Shown in pieces: positions 16,990 to 25,681 of a stretch of DNA of 64,000 bases; position 1 is the stretch's first letter, and every line of letters begins with the position of its first letter. The stretch is from Ilyomonas sp963847085 (GTDB taxonomy: Bacteria > Bacteroidota > Bacteroidia > Chitinophagales > Chitinophagaceae): NCBI GenBank assembly GCA_963847085.1, contig CAWJYO010000004.1, positions 310,001 through 374,000 of the forward strand, read 5' to 3'. The translations under genes were made by a program, and so were the position numbers. A model generated the notes under the pieces. The model was not told the origin of the DNA, searched no databases, and saw nothing but the letters and a program-made list of their open reading frames with translations.

Positions 16990-18108
16990 TCAATCCACAA
17001 CATCCGCTTTCCTTGTCACGCGTCTTTTGATGCTATAGTTTTTGATTATATTCCATCGGGCTGATTCTTCATCACCCAATAAATTTCCCCATACATGCAT
17101 TTCATCAACATGATCAAAAATGACCTTGCAAATGGCTACAAACGGCAAGCTAAGAAACATTCCACCTATCCCGCACAATGCACCACCTACCAATACGGCT
17201 ACGATAGAAACCAAAGCATTGAGTTGCACACTGGAACCTATGATTCGCGGAACCAGGAAATTATTATCAATAAATTGTACAACGAGATATACAACTGCGC
17301 TGCCAAACATTGTTGGTATGCTTCCGGTATTGCTAAGTGTTACAATTGCGGTTAAAACAATGGCTATAAGACCACCAATGTAAGGAATGAGATTTAACAA
17401 TGCACCGATTATACCTAGGAGTATTGAAAACCGCGCCCCGATCAACAAAAGACCTATTGAGTTTAAGACTGCAACACACGAAGTTTCTATTAATAAACCC
17501 GTAACATATTTCTGTACTACCGTCTTTATTTTTACAACTGCCATCCGTACCCTGTCGGAATGATTCTGATGAAAAACATTCACGATGAACGTGATCATGT
17601 GAATACGGTAATACATAAATAAAAAAACATAAATCGGCACTAGGGCCAGCGTGGTAAGAGAAGCTGTGATAATGTCGAGTGTTGTACCTGCTACTGCTTT
17701 CACATTATCAATTCCATTGCCTTTTGCCTTTTGAATCACCTGATTTTGTTGCTCCTCGGAAAAATGAAATTTATCGCTGATCCATTGTTGGGCATTATCT
17801 ATAAAATAGGCCAGGTTTTGTTTAATGGCAGGGAGGTCTTTAACAAACAACCCAACTTCATGAGAGAGCAAAATAAAAAGTGCAGATAACACAGCAATTG
17901 CAATAAACAGCGACATCAGAATGGCCGGTACTTTAGGCACTTTTCGCTTTTCAAAAAAGAGTTCCAACGGATGTAACAGCACGGCAATCAAAAAAGAGAA
18001 TCCCAAAGGAACAATAATATCGCTGCCTAAATAAAAGCCATATAACAAAAACCAGGTGCCAATAATAATTAGAACGAAGTGAACATAGAATGGTAATTGT
18101 ACCTTCAT
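16990..18108 (-). CDS. AI-2E family transporter (PerM/YdiK-like permease)
   Basis: An integral membrane protein of 372 residues with about eight hydrophobic segments. They begin VHFVLIIIGTWFLLYGFYLG; the family's long soluble loop between segments 3 and 4 (about 90-150) follows, then the C-terminal GALLNLIPYIGGLIAIVLTA and VQFIDNNFLVPRIIGSSVQL, the most conserved family stretches. The family is often named for autoinducer-2 export, but most members have unknown substrates. It is monocistronic as far as can be seen; the 214 bp upstream hold a TATATTTG on the + strand but no gene. Confidence 0.85.
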   Translation of the reverse strand: MKVQLPFYVHFVLIIIGTWFLLYGFYLGSDIIVPLGFSFLIAVLLHPLELFFEKRKVPKVPAILMSLFIAIAVLSALFILLSHEVGLFVKDLPAIKQNLAYFIDNAQQWISDKFHFSEEQQNQVIQKAKGNGIDNVKAVAGTTLDIITASLTTLALVPIYVFLFMYYRIHMITFIVNVFHQNHSDRVRMAVVKIKTVVQKYVTGLLIETSCVAVLNSIGLLLIGARFSILLGIIGALLNLIPYIGGLIAIVLTAIVTLSNTGSIPTMFGSAVVYLVVQFIDNNFLVPRIIGSSVQLNALVSIVAVLVGGALCGIGGMFLSLPFVAICKVIFDHVDEMHVWGNLLGDEESARWNIIKNYSIKRRVTRKADVVD

Positions 18109-18322
18109 AAAATATGGGTGTATAAAGCGAAAATATTTACTATTGATGTTTCCAACCCAAAACTTTAAAATAAAAGGATTTTTACAGATTTATTCGGCGG
18201 CATTTAAACACATCAGGCCTGCATACCATCACTATATATTTGAAAGATGCAATCTACAATCAGCAAAAAACACCTTGTTTAAAATAGCTTTATATAAGTA
18301 TTATTGAAGGCAGAGCAATATT

Positions 18323-18877
18323 TTATAGCTCTGCATATCTGTTTTCAGATGGCAGATAACCTTTGTCTTTAAGGATATTTCCCAGCCTGTTATAAAAAGC
18401 AGGATCTGAGGGTGTAACACTTGCAAGCCCATCAACATACCTGTTATACAAACTAAAAAGGGCAGCAATTAATATAGTATCATGCAATTCTAAATCTGTG
18501 GCGCCTTTTGTTTTTGCCTCATTTATCATGTCCGGTGTAACCAATTTACCGTTTTGCTGCACAGCTTTTGCAATGGCTAACAGCGCTTTCATTTTATCGG
18601 TTACAGGTGCTTGATGAGGCTCTATCTTCACTTGTTCCGCAATGGTATCATCACCGAGCAATACATCTGCTGCGGCTGTATGCGCTGCCGTGCAAAAAGC
18701 ACATTCATTGCCATAAGAAACTACGGTAGCTATTAATTCACGCTCACCTTCTGTTAAGGTTGACGGACCTCTCAATAATATCTGTGTCAGTTCTCTTATC
18801 GGTAAGGCAGTGTCTTTCCGGTAATCTAACAAACCAGTTATGCCAGGCAGGTTTTCTGGTAATGGTATATAAGGCAT
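18323..18877 (-). CDS. Carboxymuconolactone decarboxylase / AhpD-like protein
   Basis: About 184 residues with the CMD/AhpD active-site motif NECAFCTAAHTAA (CxxC then His). It probably acts as a peroxidase-related reductase with alkylhydroperoxidase activity. The start MPYIPLPENLPGITGLLDYR is typical of peroxidase-related CMD proteins, and helix LIATVVSYGNE precedes the CxxC. The gene stands alone; 55 bp upstream of its start lies a perfect 15-bp inverted repeat that could be its operator. Confidence 0.85.
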   Translation of the reverse strand: MPYIPLPENLPGITGLLDYRKDTALPIRELTQILLRGPSTLTEGERELIATVVSYGNECAFCTAAHTAAADVLLGDDTIAEQVKIEPHQAPVTDKMKALLAIAKAVQQNGKLVTPDMINEAKTKGATDLELHDTILIAALFSLYNRYVDGLASVTPSDPAFYNRLGNILKDKGYLPSENRYAEL

Positions 18878-18931
18878 ATTTTATTAATTGATTGGTAAGA
18901 TAGGATGTAAAAAGAATGGGAATAAACGAAA

Positions 18932-18990
18932 TAGAGTAACAAATTTCGAAAGTAAATATTCCTATTACTTCTTCAAAATTTGTTACTCTA
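18932..18990. promoter_or_regulatory. Perfect 15-bp inverted repeat upstream of the AhpD-like gene
   Basis: TAGAGTAACAAATTT (18932-18946) and AAATTTGTTACTCTA (18976-18990) are exact reverse complements 29 bp apart. The loop contains AAGTAA and TTACTT. The GTTACT/AGTAAC half sites resemble operators of winged-helix repressors of the HxlR/MarR type, but no regulator gene is adjacent. It might instead be a transcript hairpin. Confidence 0.5.
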
Positions 18991-19046
18991 TGGTTACTCA
19001 TGATGCCTCAAGCCTTGTCTGCATTGGATTTCAGGAGTATTTATCG

Positions 19047-19130
19047 TGCCCAGAACAGGAATCGAACCTGCACTTTCTTGCGAAAACCAGATTTTGAGTC
19101 TGGCGCGTCTACCAATTCCGCCATCTGGGC
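19047..19130 (-). tRNA. tRNA-Leu (CAA)
   Basis: The minus strand from 19130 reads GCCCAGATGGCGGAATTGG for acceptor and D arm. The anticodon stem-loop CCAGACTCAAAATCTGG has CAA at 34-36. A class II variable arm, GTTCGATTC in the T arm and TCTGGGC A at the end follow. It is 84 nt and the CCA is not encoded, in keeping with the cca gene at 25682-27100. Confidence 0.97.
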
Positions 19131-19207
19131 TTTTGTTTTTGTAGAGATTTATATGCCTTTTGTAAATCAGAATTAGCCATCCAAACAAAACGCTTTATAA
19201 AGGGCTG

Positions 19208-19239
19208 CGAAAGTAAAGCATCAAGGCATTCCTGCCAAA
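19208..19239 (-). promoter_or_regulatory. Promoter for tRNA-Leu
   Basis: On the minus strand TTTG (19239-19236), a 20-bp gap and TACTTTCG (19215-19208, one mismatch from TAnnTTTG) precede the tRNA by about 78 bp. The -33 element is inside the end of hscB. Confidence 0.5.
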
Positions 19240-19730
19240 ATACGCGAAAGGTATTTTTTCTTGTAATAATATTCTTTCACTTGCAGCAACTCTTCTTCGG
19301 TAGTAACACCTTCTTTATAATGCTCAATAATGTTTTTAACAGGCTCATAAATCTCTGTTTCTGTGTTTTTTATTTGTTGATGAAATGCTGTCATCAATAC
19401 TTCATCTCCTTCCATTTTCGCATCCATCAGTTGCTCGTTCAGTTCCAGCATTTCCATTAAAAAAGCGGGAGGCAATTCATACTTTTCTTCCTCAATCAAC
19501 AACCCTTTTTCTTTTAGTAGATATTGAATGGTTGCATCCTTGTTTTGAAACGTTTTGTATGCTTTGTTTACAGTTGAAGAAAGCTCTAATGTTTGCTGTT
19601 GCTCGCTTTCAGAGGCATTGGTATAAAAATCGGGATGATACTTCCGGCTCAATTCATAAAACTTTTGTTTTACCCATTTTTCATCCGGCAAAAGCGAAAC
19701 CGGCATTTCGAACAATTCAAAGTAATTCAC
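19221..19730 (-). CDS. hscB: HscB-like J-domain co-chaperone of iron-sulfur cluster assembly
   Basis: Brings IscU to HscA. The N-terminal J domain MNYFELFEMPVSLLPDEKWV carries the HPD motif in SRKYHPDFYTN. It is followed by the helical C-terminal domain (PPAFLMEMLELNEQLMDAK) that binds the scaffold. At 169 residues it has family length and needs no correction. It lies next to tRNA-Leu; no other isc/suf gene is in the window. Confidence 0.9.
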   Translation of the reverse strand: MNYFELFEMPVSLLPDEKWVKQKFYELSRKYHPDFYTNASESEQQQTLELSSTVNKAYKTFQNKDATIQYLLKEKGLLIEEEKYELPPAFLMEMLELNEQLMDAKMEGDEVLMTAFHQQIKNTETEIYEPVKNIIEHYKEGVTTEEELLQVKEYYYKKKYLSRILAGMP

Positions 19731-19842
19731 CCTGCAAAGCTATACTGCATTGTGTCAAACTGAACACAAAAAGGCAGCATCATTTGTAAATGCTTTGTAA
19801 TCTTATTTGGTGAAACGATTACCTTGCTCAAAAAAGCATTCG

Positions 19843-21039
19843 ATGTTTGTGATTGGAATCATTCGCGAAGGCAAAATACCGGAAGACAACCGCGTTGCGC
19901 TTACACCTAAGCACTGCTTATGGCTAATAAGAAATTACGATTGTAAAATCATCGTACAGCCTTCCCACAAACGCTGCTTTACAGATGAAGCTTATCAAAA
20001 AGCAGGCGCCATTGTTTCGGAAAATGTAGAGGATTGCAATGTGCTGTTGGGCATCAAAGAAGTGCCGGTAAATGAATTAATATCTAACAAAACTTATCTC
20101 TTTTTTTCGCATACAAAAAAAGAACAACCGCACAATCAAAAGCTGATGCATGCCATGATGGATAAACGCATTACTTTGATTGACTACGAATGTTTGGAAC
20201 ACGAAGATGGTCAGCGTATTATCGGCTTTGGTTTTTTTGCCGGCGTTGTTGGTGCGCATAACGGTATGTTGGCTTATGGAGTTCGTACCAATACTTTTTT
20301 ACTGCCACGTGTTTATAAAAGCACCGATTACAGAAACCTAATCAGAAGTTATTTTGGTTTGAAACTGCCCAATATAACAATTGCCGTTACCGGCAGTGGG
20401 AGAGTGGCGCATGGTGTATTGGAAATAATGAACTTGATGGATGTTCAGGAAGTGGAAGCAGACGAGTTTGTAACGAAAGAATTTGCGTATCCTGTGTATG
20501 TGCATTTGAAAGGTGCCGACTTATACACGCATAAAGACAAACGCACCTTCAGTCGGGATGATTTTCATGCAAACCCAGAAAATTATGAGTGTTTGTTCGA
20601 TGCTTATTGTTCACAAACAGATGTTTTGATTAACGGTATTTATTGGGATGCTTCTATGCCGCGTTTGTTTGAGCCGGAAGCTTTGCTGCAAAAGGATTTC
20701 AGGATAAAAACCATTGCTGATATTACTGATGATAAAGAAGGCAGTATTCCCATTAATCTCAGCGATGGAACGATAGAAGAACCAATCTATGGCGTTGATA
20801 AACAAACCTTACAAAAGACAGAACCGTTTCTGCCCGATAGCGTTGATGTAATGGCAGTTGGCAATTTACCCAATGAATTGCCTTGCGATGCTTCTGATTT
20901 TTTTGGCGACCAATTGATAAAATATGTGTTGCATGATTTGATAACCGGCAACAGCGAAATTATACAACGCGCAACTATTTTGGAAAAGGGCATGCTAACT
21001 GAACGCTATTATTATTTACAAGATTATGCAACGCATTAA
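19843..21039 (+). CDS. Saccharopine dehydrogenase / lysine-ketoglutarate reductase-like protein
   Basis: About 398 residues. The N-terminal domain of the alanine dehydrogenase/transhydrogenase fold starts GIIREGKIPEDNRVALTPKH, where Arg and Lys bind the amino-acid substrate in this fold. A Rossmann domain NITIAVTGSGRVAHGVLEIM follows. ADITDDKEGSIPINL and the final MAVGNLPNELPCDASDFFGD match the lysine-forming saccharopine dehydrogenase type. The ATG at 19843 is preferred because the domain starts there. With the ALDH7 gene at 12494 it suggests a saccharopine route of lysine degradation; a stand-alone glutamate-forming partner is not in the window. Confidence 0.78.
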   Translation: MFVIGIIREGKIPEDNRVALTPKHCLWLIRNYDCKIIVQPSHKRCFTDEAYQKAGAIVSENVEDCNVLLGIKEVPVNELISNKTYLFFSHTKKEQPHNQKLMHAMMDKRITLIDYECLEHEDGQRIIGFGFFAGVVGAHNGMLAYGVRTNTFLLPRVYKSTDYRNLIRSYFGLKLPNITIAVTGSGRVAHGVLEIMNLMDVQEVEADEFVTKEFAYPVYVHLKGADLYTHKDKRTFSRDDFHANPENYECLFDAYCSQTDVLINGIYWDASMPRLFEPEALLQKDFRIKTIADITDDKEGSIPINLSDGTIEEPIYGVDKQTLQKTEPFLPDSVDVMAVGNLPNELPCDASDFFGDQLIKYVLHDLITGNSEIIQRATILEKGMLTERYYYLQDYATH

Positions 21040-21772
21040 AATGAGGCGTTTATAAATGCAGGTAATAATCTTTCAATAAAAAAGTTGAACTCGTTAGTAT
21101 AGTTGTTGTTTTCATCTTTTATGCAGATTTCATCTTGTGTAAATGAATCTTTATAAGTTGAAAATAAATTGATACTTCTGAAAAAAGAATGATTGACCGT
21201 TTGTTTTATCCTGATTTGTTTTTGCACAAAAAAGCCTTCTCTGTTTGCCATCTTTTCCAGTTCTTGTGTTCGATGATAAGGCAATAAAATGGCAAAGCTT
21301 CCTTCGTCACTCAACAACCTTTTTATAGCAGTGATCAATTCGCGCAAAGTCAATCCCCAATTGTGATGCGCCACATTTTTACCTTTGTTTTTGCCTAATA
21401 AATCGTTCTCATAAAACGGCGGATTACTGATGATGAAATCATACTTTTCAGTTCGCTTGAAAAATCCTGTATTCTCTCTTCATAACAATGCAATCTTTCT
21501 TGCCAGGGCGATAGCAAAAAGTTTTGTTTTGCTTCAGTTGCAGTTGGTTCATCCATCTCAACTGCATCTATTTTGGCGCCACATTGTTGCGCCAGCATAA
21601 GACTTAACAAACCTGTGCCTGCGCCAATATCAAGTATGCGTTGAACAGGTTTGGTTTTGCCCAAATAATTTGCTGTCCATGCACCAAACAAACAGGAATC
21701 GGTGCAAACTTTCATTGCCGATTTTTCCTGGTGAACTCTGAATTGTTTAAATTGAAAATAAGAATTGGACAT
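21036..21772 (-). CDS. trmN6: tRNA1(Val) A37 N6-methyltransferase (one frameshift)
   Basis: SAM-dependent methyltransferase of the YfiC type. YFQFKQFRVHQEKSAMKVCT is the family start; LDIGAGTGLLSLMLAQQC binds SAM. The catalytic NPPFYEN motif is encoded at about 21410-21430, just after an indel near 21455. AHHNWGLTLRELITAIKRLL and the end ERLLPAFINASF complete about 245 residues. Its stop overlaps the stop of the convergent dehydrogenase gene by 4 bp. Three copies of the dispersed motif lie in it. Confidence 0.9.
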
Positions 21773-21784
21773 GAATGATAACGA

Positions 21785-22177
21785 TCAATGATTGCAATCA
21801 TCTGCATGGCAATGATCTGCTTTTTTGCAGGATTTATAATTGAGATAATGCGCGGTTACAATCAGCACAACGGCCGGTGGAAGCAGCCACATTTGCCGCT
21901 CGTGCCATATTTGTTTTGCGCATAAAAACAAGATGCCAAGGAGAAAAATAAGGAGCGGCAATACACGGTGATGATGCTTGTTATAACCATGAAATAAAGA
22001 GTAGCAACCAACGGCTGCCGCAAGGGCAATCATGCCAATTTCAAAAGTTGGATTGTCTAATAGCTCGATGCCAAAGAAAGGCAAACTGGTAATTAAAAGA
22101 GGTAGCACCGCGCAATGAATAGCACAGGCAAGTGAAGCAGTAACACCCACGCCATCCCAATTGATTTTTAAACGCAT
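21785..22177 (-). CDS. MerC-domain membrane protein
   Basis: A small inner-membrane protein of about 130 residues with four hydrophobic segments. MerC domains can carry mercury or other soft metals. The first segment contains the paired Cys/His ASLACAIHCAVLPLL typical of MerC. The tail KSCKKADHCHADDCNH is rich in Cys and His and likely binds metal. I start at 22177 (MRLKINWDGVGV); upstream codons are spacer. It is divergent from a SCO copper-chaperone gene, a pairing in keeping with metal handling. Confidence 0.85.
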   Translation of the reverse strand: MRLKINWDGVGVTASLACAIHCAVLPLLITSLPFFGIELLDNPTFEIGMIALAAAVGCYSLFHGYNKHHHRVLPLLIFLLGILFLCAKQIWHERQMWLLPPAVVLIVTAHYLNYKSCKKADHCHADDCNH

Positions 22178-22269
22178 TCTGCAAAAATAAAAGCGAACAA
22201 CAAAATAGCAACAATTATAAAAATGGTATAACAGAATGTTAGAGTGGCCAAACGCCAATTTTACTGCTG

Positions 22270-22277
22270 TAACTTTG
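22270..22277 (+). promoter_or_regulatory. -7 element just before the SCO gene
   Basis: TAACTTTG matches the Bacteroidetes -7 consensus exactly and ends 4 bp before the ATG at 22282. If used, transcription would begin at or next to the start codon, giving a leaderless mRNA. Confidence 0.4.
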
Positions 22278-22281
22278 TTGT

Positions 22282-22941
22282 ATGAACAGAAAAAAACTTC
22301 TTGTTTACGGTGGTTTTTTTATCGGGCTTGTAGTTGTTTATCTCCTGTTTGTTTTTTGGGGAACCGATAACTGGAAAACAAAGCTGCCACAGCTTTCCGC
22401 TTCGGTGCAACCGTTTTCTTTTACTACGGAAAACAATACAACTTTTACCCGAAAAGACATGCTGGGAAAAGTGTGCGTGGTGAACTATTTTTTTACCACC
22501 TGCAAAGGCATTTGCCCACGCATGAATGGTAACTTAAAAAAGATATACGATCAATTCAAAAATAGCCCCGATTTTTTGATTGTGTCACATACATCCGATC
22601 CGGAAACCGATTCGGCAGCGCAGTTAAAAGCGTATGCACGAAAGATGAACGTTGATACAAATAAATGGATTTTTCTTACCGGCCGCAAAGACAGTTTGTA
22701 CAAGCAGGCGCGTAACAGCTATTTGCTGGATGATCCAAAGAATGCAGTAGTGAACATTAACGACCAGTTTTTACATACCCAGTTTTTGGCGTTGGTTGAT
22801 AAAAGCGGAAACCTTCGCGGCGAGATTTATGACGGACTAAAAAACGCCGATTTAGAGCAGCTCCAGAAAGACATTGCTACTTTATTAAAAGAAAAGAACA
22901 CCAATTTTTCGGGAAGTAATTTTTCGAATGCTGCCGATTAA
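22282..22941 (+). CDS. SCO1/SenC family copper-binding protein
   Basis: A membrane-anchored thioredoxin-fold protein (219 residues) that delivers copper to cytochrome oxidase CuA or acts as a redox protein. One N-terminal transmembrane helix (YGGFFIGLVVVYLLFVFW) is followed by the motif FFTTCKGICPRMNG, the CxxxC copper pair. The partner His is in DQFLHTQFLALVD. Its stop overlaps the convergent Dabb gene by 4 bp. Confidence 0.9.
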   Translation: MNRKKLLVYGGFFIGLVVVYLLFVFWGTDNWKTKLPQLSASVQPFSFTTENNTTFTRKDMLGKVCVVNYFFTTCKGICPRMNGNLKKIYDQFKNSPDFLIVSHTSDPETDSAAQLKAYARKMNVDTNKWIFLTGRKDSLYKQARNSYLLDDPKNAVVNINDQFLHTQFLALVDKSGNLRGEIYDGLKNADLEQLQKDIATLLKEKNTNFSGSNFSNAAD

Positions 22942-23249
22942 ACGTTCAATGCATCATATACCTGAACCCGCTCCCATAAATGGCTGTAATTAGCAACAAA
23001 CGATTGATGAATGGGATGCGTTTGATAGGTTGCCTGGTCGTCCAAACTATCAAAAAACATAATTTCCGAAACGCTCCACGAAGCATCTACCACATCGCGT
23101 TGTTCGGTGCTTGCCAATACACCTACATGCAAAGCTTTTACCTGCGGAACGGCTGACAATGTTTTCACTCCTTCAACTAATTTTTCAACGTTTTCTTTTG
23201 TAGGATTTTTCAACCAGAAAATGGCGTGGTGAATGAGAGATTGTTTCAT
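22938..23249 (-). CDS. Dabb (stress-responsive alpha/beta-barrel) domain protein
   Basis: 103 residues forming one dimeric ferredoxin-like unit. LIHHAIFWLKNP is the usual first strand with His, GVKTLSAVPQVKALHVG follows, and the domain ends with ATYQTHPIHQSFVANYSHLW, a conserved Dabb segment. Function is generally unknown. The upstream gap to 23335 contains an exact GGGCAAAAACAAAC motif (23271-23284). Confidence 0.85.
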   Translation of the reverse strand: MKQSLIHHAIFWLKNPTKENVEKLVEGVKTLSAVPQVKALHVGVLASTEQRDVVDASWSVSEIMFFDSLDDQATYQTHPIHQSFVANYSHLWERVQVYDALNV

Positions 23250-23334
23250 GTTTTGTATCGTTTAAAATATGGGCAAAAACAAACGGCTGCAACATAACAG
23301 GAAGCAGCCGTTTAAACAATAGTGCGAATATAAA

Positions 23335-25464
23335 TTAATAAAAATCGGAACGGTTATCGGTAACAGAAGCATTTTTGCGAAGCGCTTCAAACACACCGCC
23401 GCTGCTTTGCTGTTGTTGCTGCAGTTGTCTTTTCAGGTTGCTCTGTACCTGCTCTATGGGCATGCCTGAAGAAGCCAAAGCCGTTACACCATTGCTTTTC
23501 ACCACAAACACACCAGCCGTTCCTGCAATGGGGCTGCTTATTTTTGAAGTGAGGGTTTTGTTAAACGCTGCACCCAACAACTTTGGCTCAAAACCTAAAT
23601 TGGGTATCGCAGGCGATTGAAACGAAAGACTATCAGAATTTTGAACTGATGCGCCCACATTTTTGGCAACTTCTTCCAACGTATTGCCTTTCATTTTTGT
23701 GTTGATGATGGTTTGCGCTTTCTTTTCGTTCCGTACAAAATTTTCAACCAGGGGCCGCGCCGATTTTGCCGATGGCAAACCTTTTTTATCAACTGAAGTA
23801 ATCATGGCAACGATGTATTGATCGCCCAATTCAACCGGGTCTGAAACATCGCCAACATTATTTTTAAAAATCCATCTGATGAGGTCGCGGTTTTCGCCGC
23901 CCATCATGCTCAACGAATAGTCTTCTTTCTTGATTTCCTGCGAAGTAACCGGCAACAGCTTGTCTTTTTGGGCAGTAGCCGCAAAGCTTTTTGCGTCTTT
24001 GCTTGATGCCGCGAATTGTGCAGCATTGGTGCTTGCATTGTTAATGGTTTCGCTGCTTGCGTTGATGGGTTTTGCAATATAAGCCAGGTTGTACGCGTCC
24101 TGCATATTTTTTTGGCTCAACACCTCAATATAGTGATAACCGGCATACTGCTGATTAGAAACCTTCACTGTTTTCTTTGTGCCCACAGGCTCGTAAAACG
24201 CAGTCTCCGCAAATTCCTTACTAATGGTTTTAAACTGCGAATAAGAAAAATCATATTCGCCATGCGTACCCTTGCTGCCGGGATCATCGCTGTATTTTTG
24301 CACCATCGAATCGAACGAAGCGCCATGCGCAATGGCAGTAGAAATGCTGTCAATTCTTTTTTTCGCAACGCTATCAGGTAATACTGCTTTGCCTCCATCT
24401 TCTGTTTTAATTAAGATGTGACGAACCTTTACCGAATCAGGCACCATTCGTTTGCCAATCAGTTTTGCCAGTTCATATTCGCCGTTATTAAAATAAGGGC
24501 CATATACTTCACCATCTTTTAATTTTGTGATGGTATCGGCCGCAGCATCTTTCAAATCTTTCCTTGTTGTATAAGTGCCATTGTAAACTACATCGCTGTT
24601 TTTCGACACTACAAAAGAAGCTACATCCGTAGTTGATGCGAATGCAGGTTTTAATGCTGTTAGCGCATCTCTTATCGCCGCAGAATCCGCTGCATTGGGC
24701 GCTTCGCTAAAGCTTACATACTGAACGGTACGTGTTTCATCATCTCTCTTATAAAGATCACTGTGTGCTTTTACATAAGCATCAATATCGTCATCACTTA
24801 CTTTCACTGCGCTATCGCTGATGGTGCTATAAGGCACAAAAACAAAAGAAGCTTTTGCTACCGAATTGTTATCGGCATTTGTTTTTTCAGCCATCCATTT
24901 CGGAACGTATGCCGCTTCGCTTAACAAGGCAGAATACTTGGCAAATAAAGTTTGTTGTATAGTAGGATCAATAAACTGCTTTTGAATTTGCTGTACACGC
25001 GGGTCATCGGGATTCTTTTTAATTTGATTGAATTGCTGACGTGCAGCCGCCGCATCAAAAATGCCCGTTTTAGGATCGGTAAATTGTTGTTGCATCCATT
25101 GGGGAGGATTGGGGCCAAACAGCACATCAGCCAGTTCTTTTGACGTAAAACCAATGCCCAGTTTGTTCACTTCCTGTTTCAGCAAAGTTTGCTGCACCAC
25201 ATAGTTCCACACTTGTCCGTTCAACATACCGGGCGGCATTTCCTGGCCGCGTTGCTTGCTTACCGATTCAAAAAAACTGATTTGATTTTGAAAATCGGTA
25301 CGGTCAATTTTATCGCCGTTAACGCTACCAACGGTATTGGTGTTTGAAAAAAGATTTCCTTTTCGCAGGGCGGCATCCTGAAGGATAAAAGCAACAAGAG
25401 CAAGGGCAATGATACCAAAAACAATCCACGCACCTTTATCACGAATTCGCTGAATGACTGACAT
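23335..25464 (-). CDS. ppiD: PpiD/SurA-type periplasmic peptidyl-prolyl isomerase
   Basis: 709 residues, intact, anchored by one N-terminal helix (WIVFGIIALALVAFILQD) with the bulk in the periplasm. A SurA_N-like chaperone region follows (GSVNGDKIDRTDFQNQI). At about residue 340 a parvulin domain is recognisable: VKVRHILIKTEDG, then SDDPGSKGTHGEYDFSYSQF and GYHYIEVLSQKNM. This is the usual foldase of Bacteroidetes outer-membrane protein biogenesis. A -7 promoter element lies 27 bp upstream. Confidence 0.92.
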   Translation of the reverse strand: MSVIQRIRDKGAWIVFGIIALALVAFILQDAALRKGNLFSNTNTVGSVNGDKIDRTDFQNQISFFESVSKQRGQEMPPGMLNGQVWNYVVQQTLLKQEVNKLGIGFTSKELADVLFGPNPPQWMQQQFTDPKTGIFDAAAARQQFNQIKKNPDDPRVQQIQKQFIDPTIQQTLFAKYSALLSEAAYVPKWMAEKTNADNNSVAKASFVFVPYSTISDSAVKVSDDDIDAYVKAHSDLYKRDDETRTVQYVSFSEAPNAADSAAIRDALTALKPAFASTTDVASFVVSKNSDVVYNGTYTTRKDLKDAAADTITKLKDGEVYGPYFNNGEYELAKLIGKRMVPDSVKVRHILIKTEDGGKAVLPDSVAKKRIDSISTAIAHGASFDSMVQKYSDDPGSKGTHGEYDFSYSQFKTISKEFAETAFYEPVGTKKTVKVSNQQYAGYHYIEVLSQKNMQDAYNLAYIAKPINASSETINNASTNAAQFAASSKDAKSFAATAQKDKLLPVTSQEIKKEDYSLSMMGGENRDLIRWIFKNNVGDVSDPVELGDQYIVAMITSVDKKGLPSAKSARPLVENFVRNEKKAQTIINTKMKGNTLEEVAKNVGASVQNSDSLSFQSPAIPNLGFEPKLLGAAFNKTLTSKISSPIAGTAGVFVVKSNGVTALASSGMPIEQVQSNLKRQLQQQQQSSGGVFEALRKNASVTDNRSDFY

Positions 25465-25490
25465 ATAGCTTCACAAAATTTTGAGAGCGG

Positions 25491-25498
25491 CAAAAATA
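25491..25498 (-). promoter_or_regulatory. -7 promoter element of ppiD
   Basis: The minus strand reads TATTTTTG followed by CCGC, matching TAnnTTTG, 27 bp before the ppiD ATG. A clear -33 partner is not seen. Confidence 0.4.
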
Positions 25499-25582
25499 GG
25501 GGAATCCCGCATTTAAAAAATATTGAATTGGAGCCGAAAAAGGGGCAAAACAAACATTCACATTGTGTTTGTAAGGAAATAG

Positions 25583-25678
25583 TTTGAACCACTAAGACAG
25601 AAAGAAGATAAGTTACACGAAGTTTTCTTGTAATATTCTTTGTGAATCTTGGTTACTTTCTGTCTTAGTGGTTCAAAA
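25583..25678. repeat. MITE-like inverted-repeat element, copy 1
   Basis: The ends TTTGAACCACTAAGACAGAAAG (first and last 22 bp, 25583-25604 and 25657-25678) are perfect inverted repeats of a 96-bp element. It lies 3 bp after the cca stop. Related but decayed copies are at 32908-33000 and 52726-52813. No coding capacity. Confidence 0.75.
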
Positions 25679-25681
25679 ATT

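Noticed and set aside
18994..19188. Minus-strand frame across tRNA-Leu (GGIGRRARLKIWFSQESAGS)
   Set aside because: It is a spurious translation of the tRNA-Leu sequence.
23268..23284. Dispersed motif as a promoter element (TTTGTTTTTGCC resembles the -7 box)
   Set aside because: It has TG where the -7 box has TA, most copies lie inside genes pointing antisense as promoters, and spacing to a -33 element is not kept. A link cannot be fully excluded.
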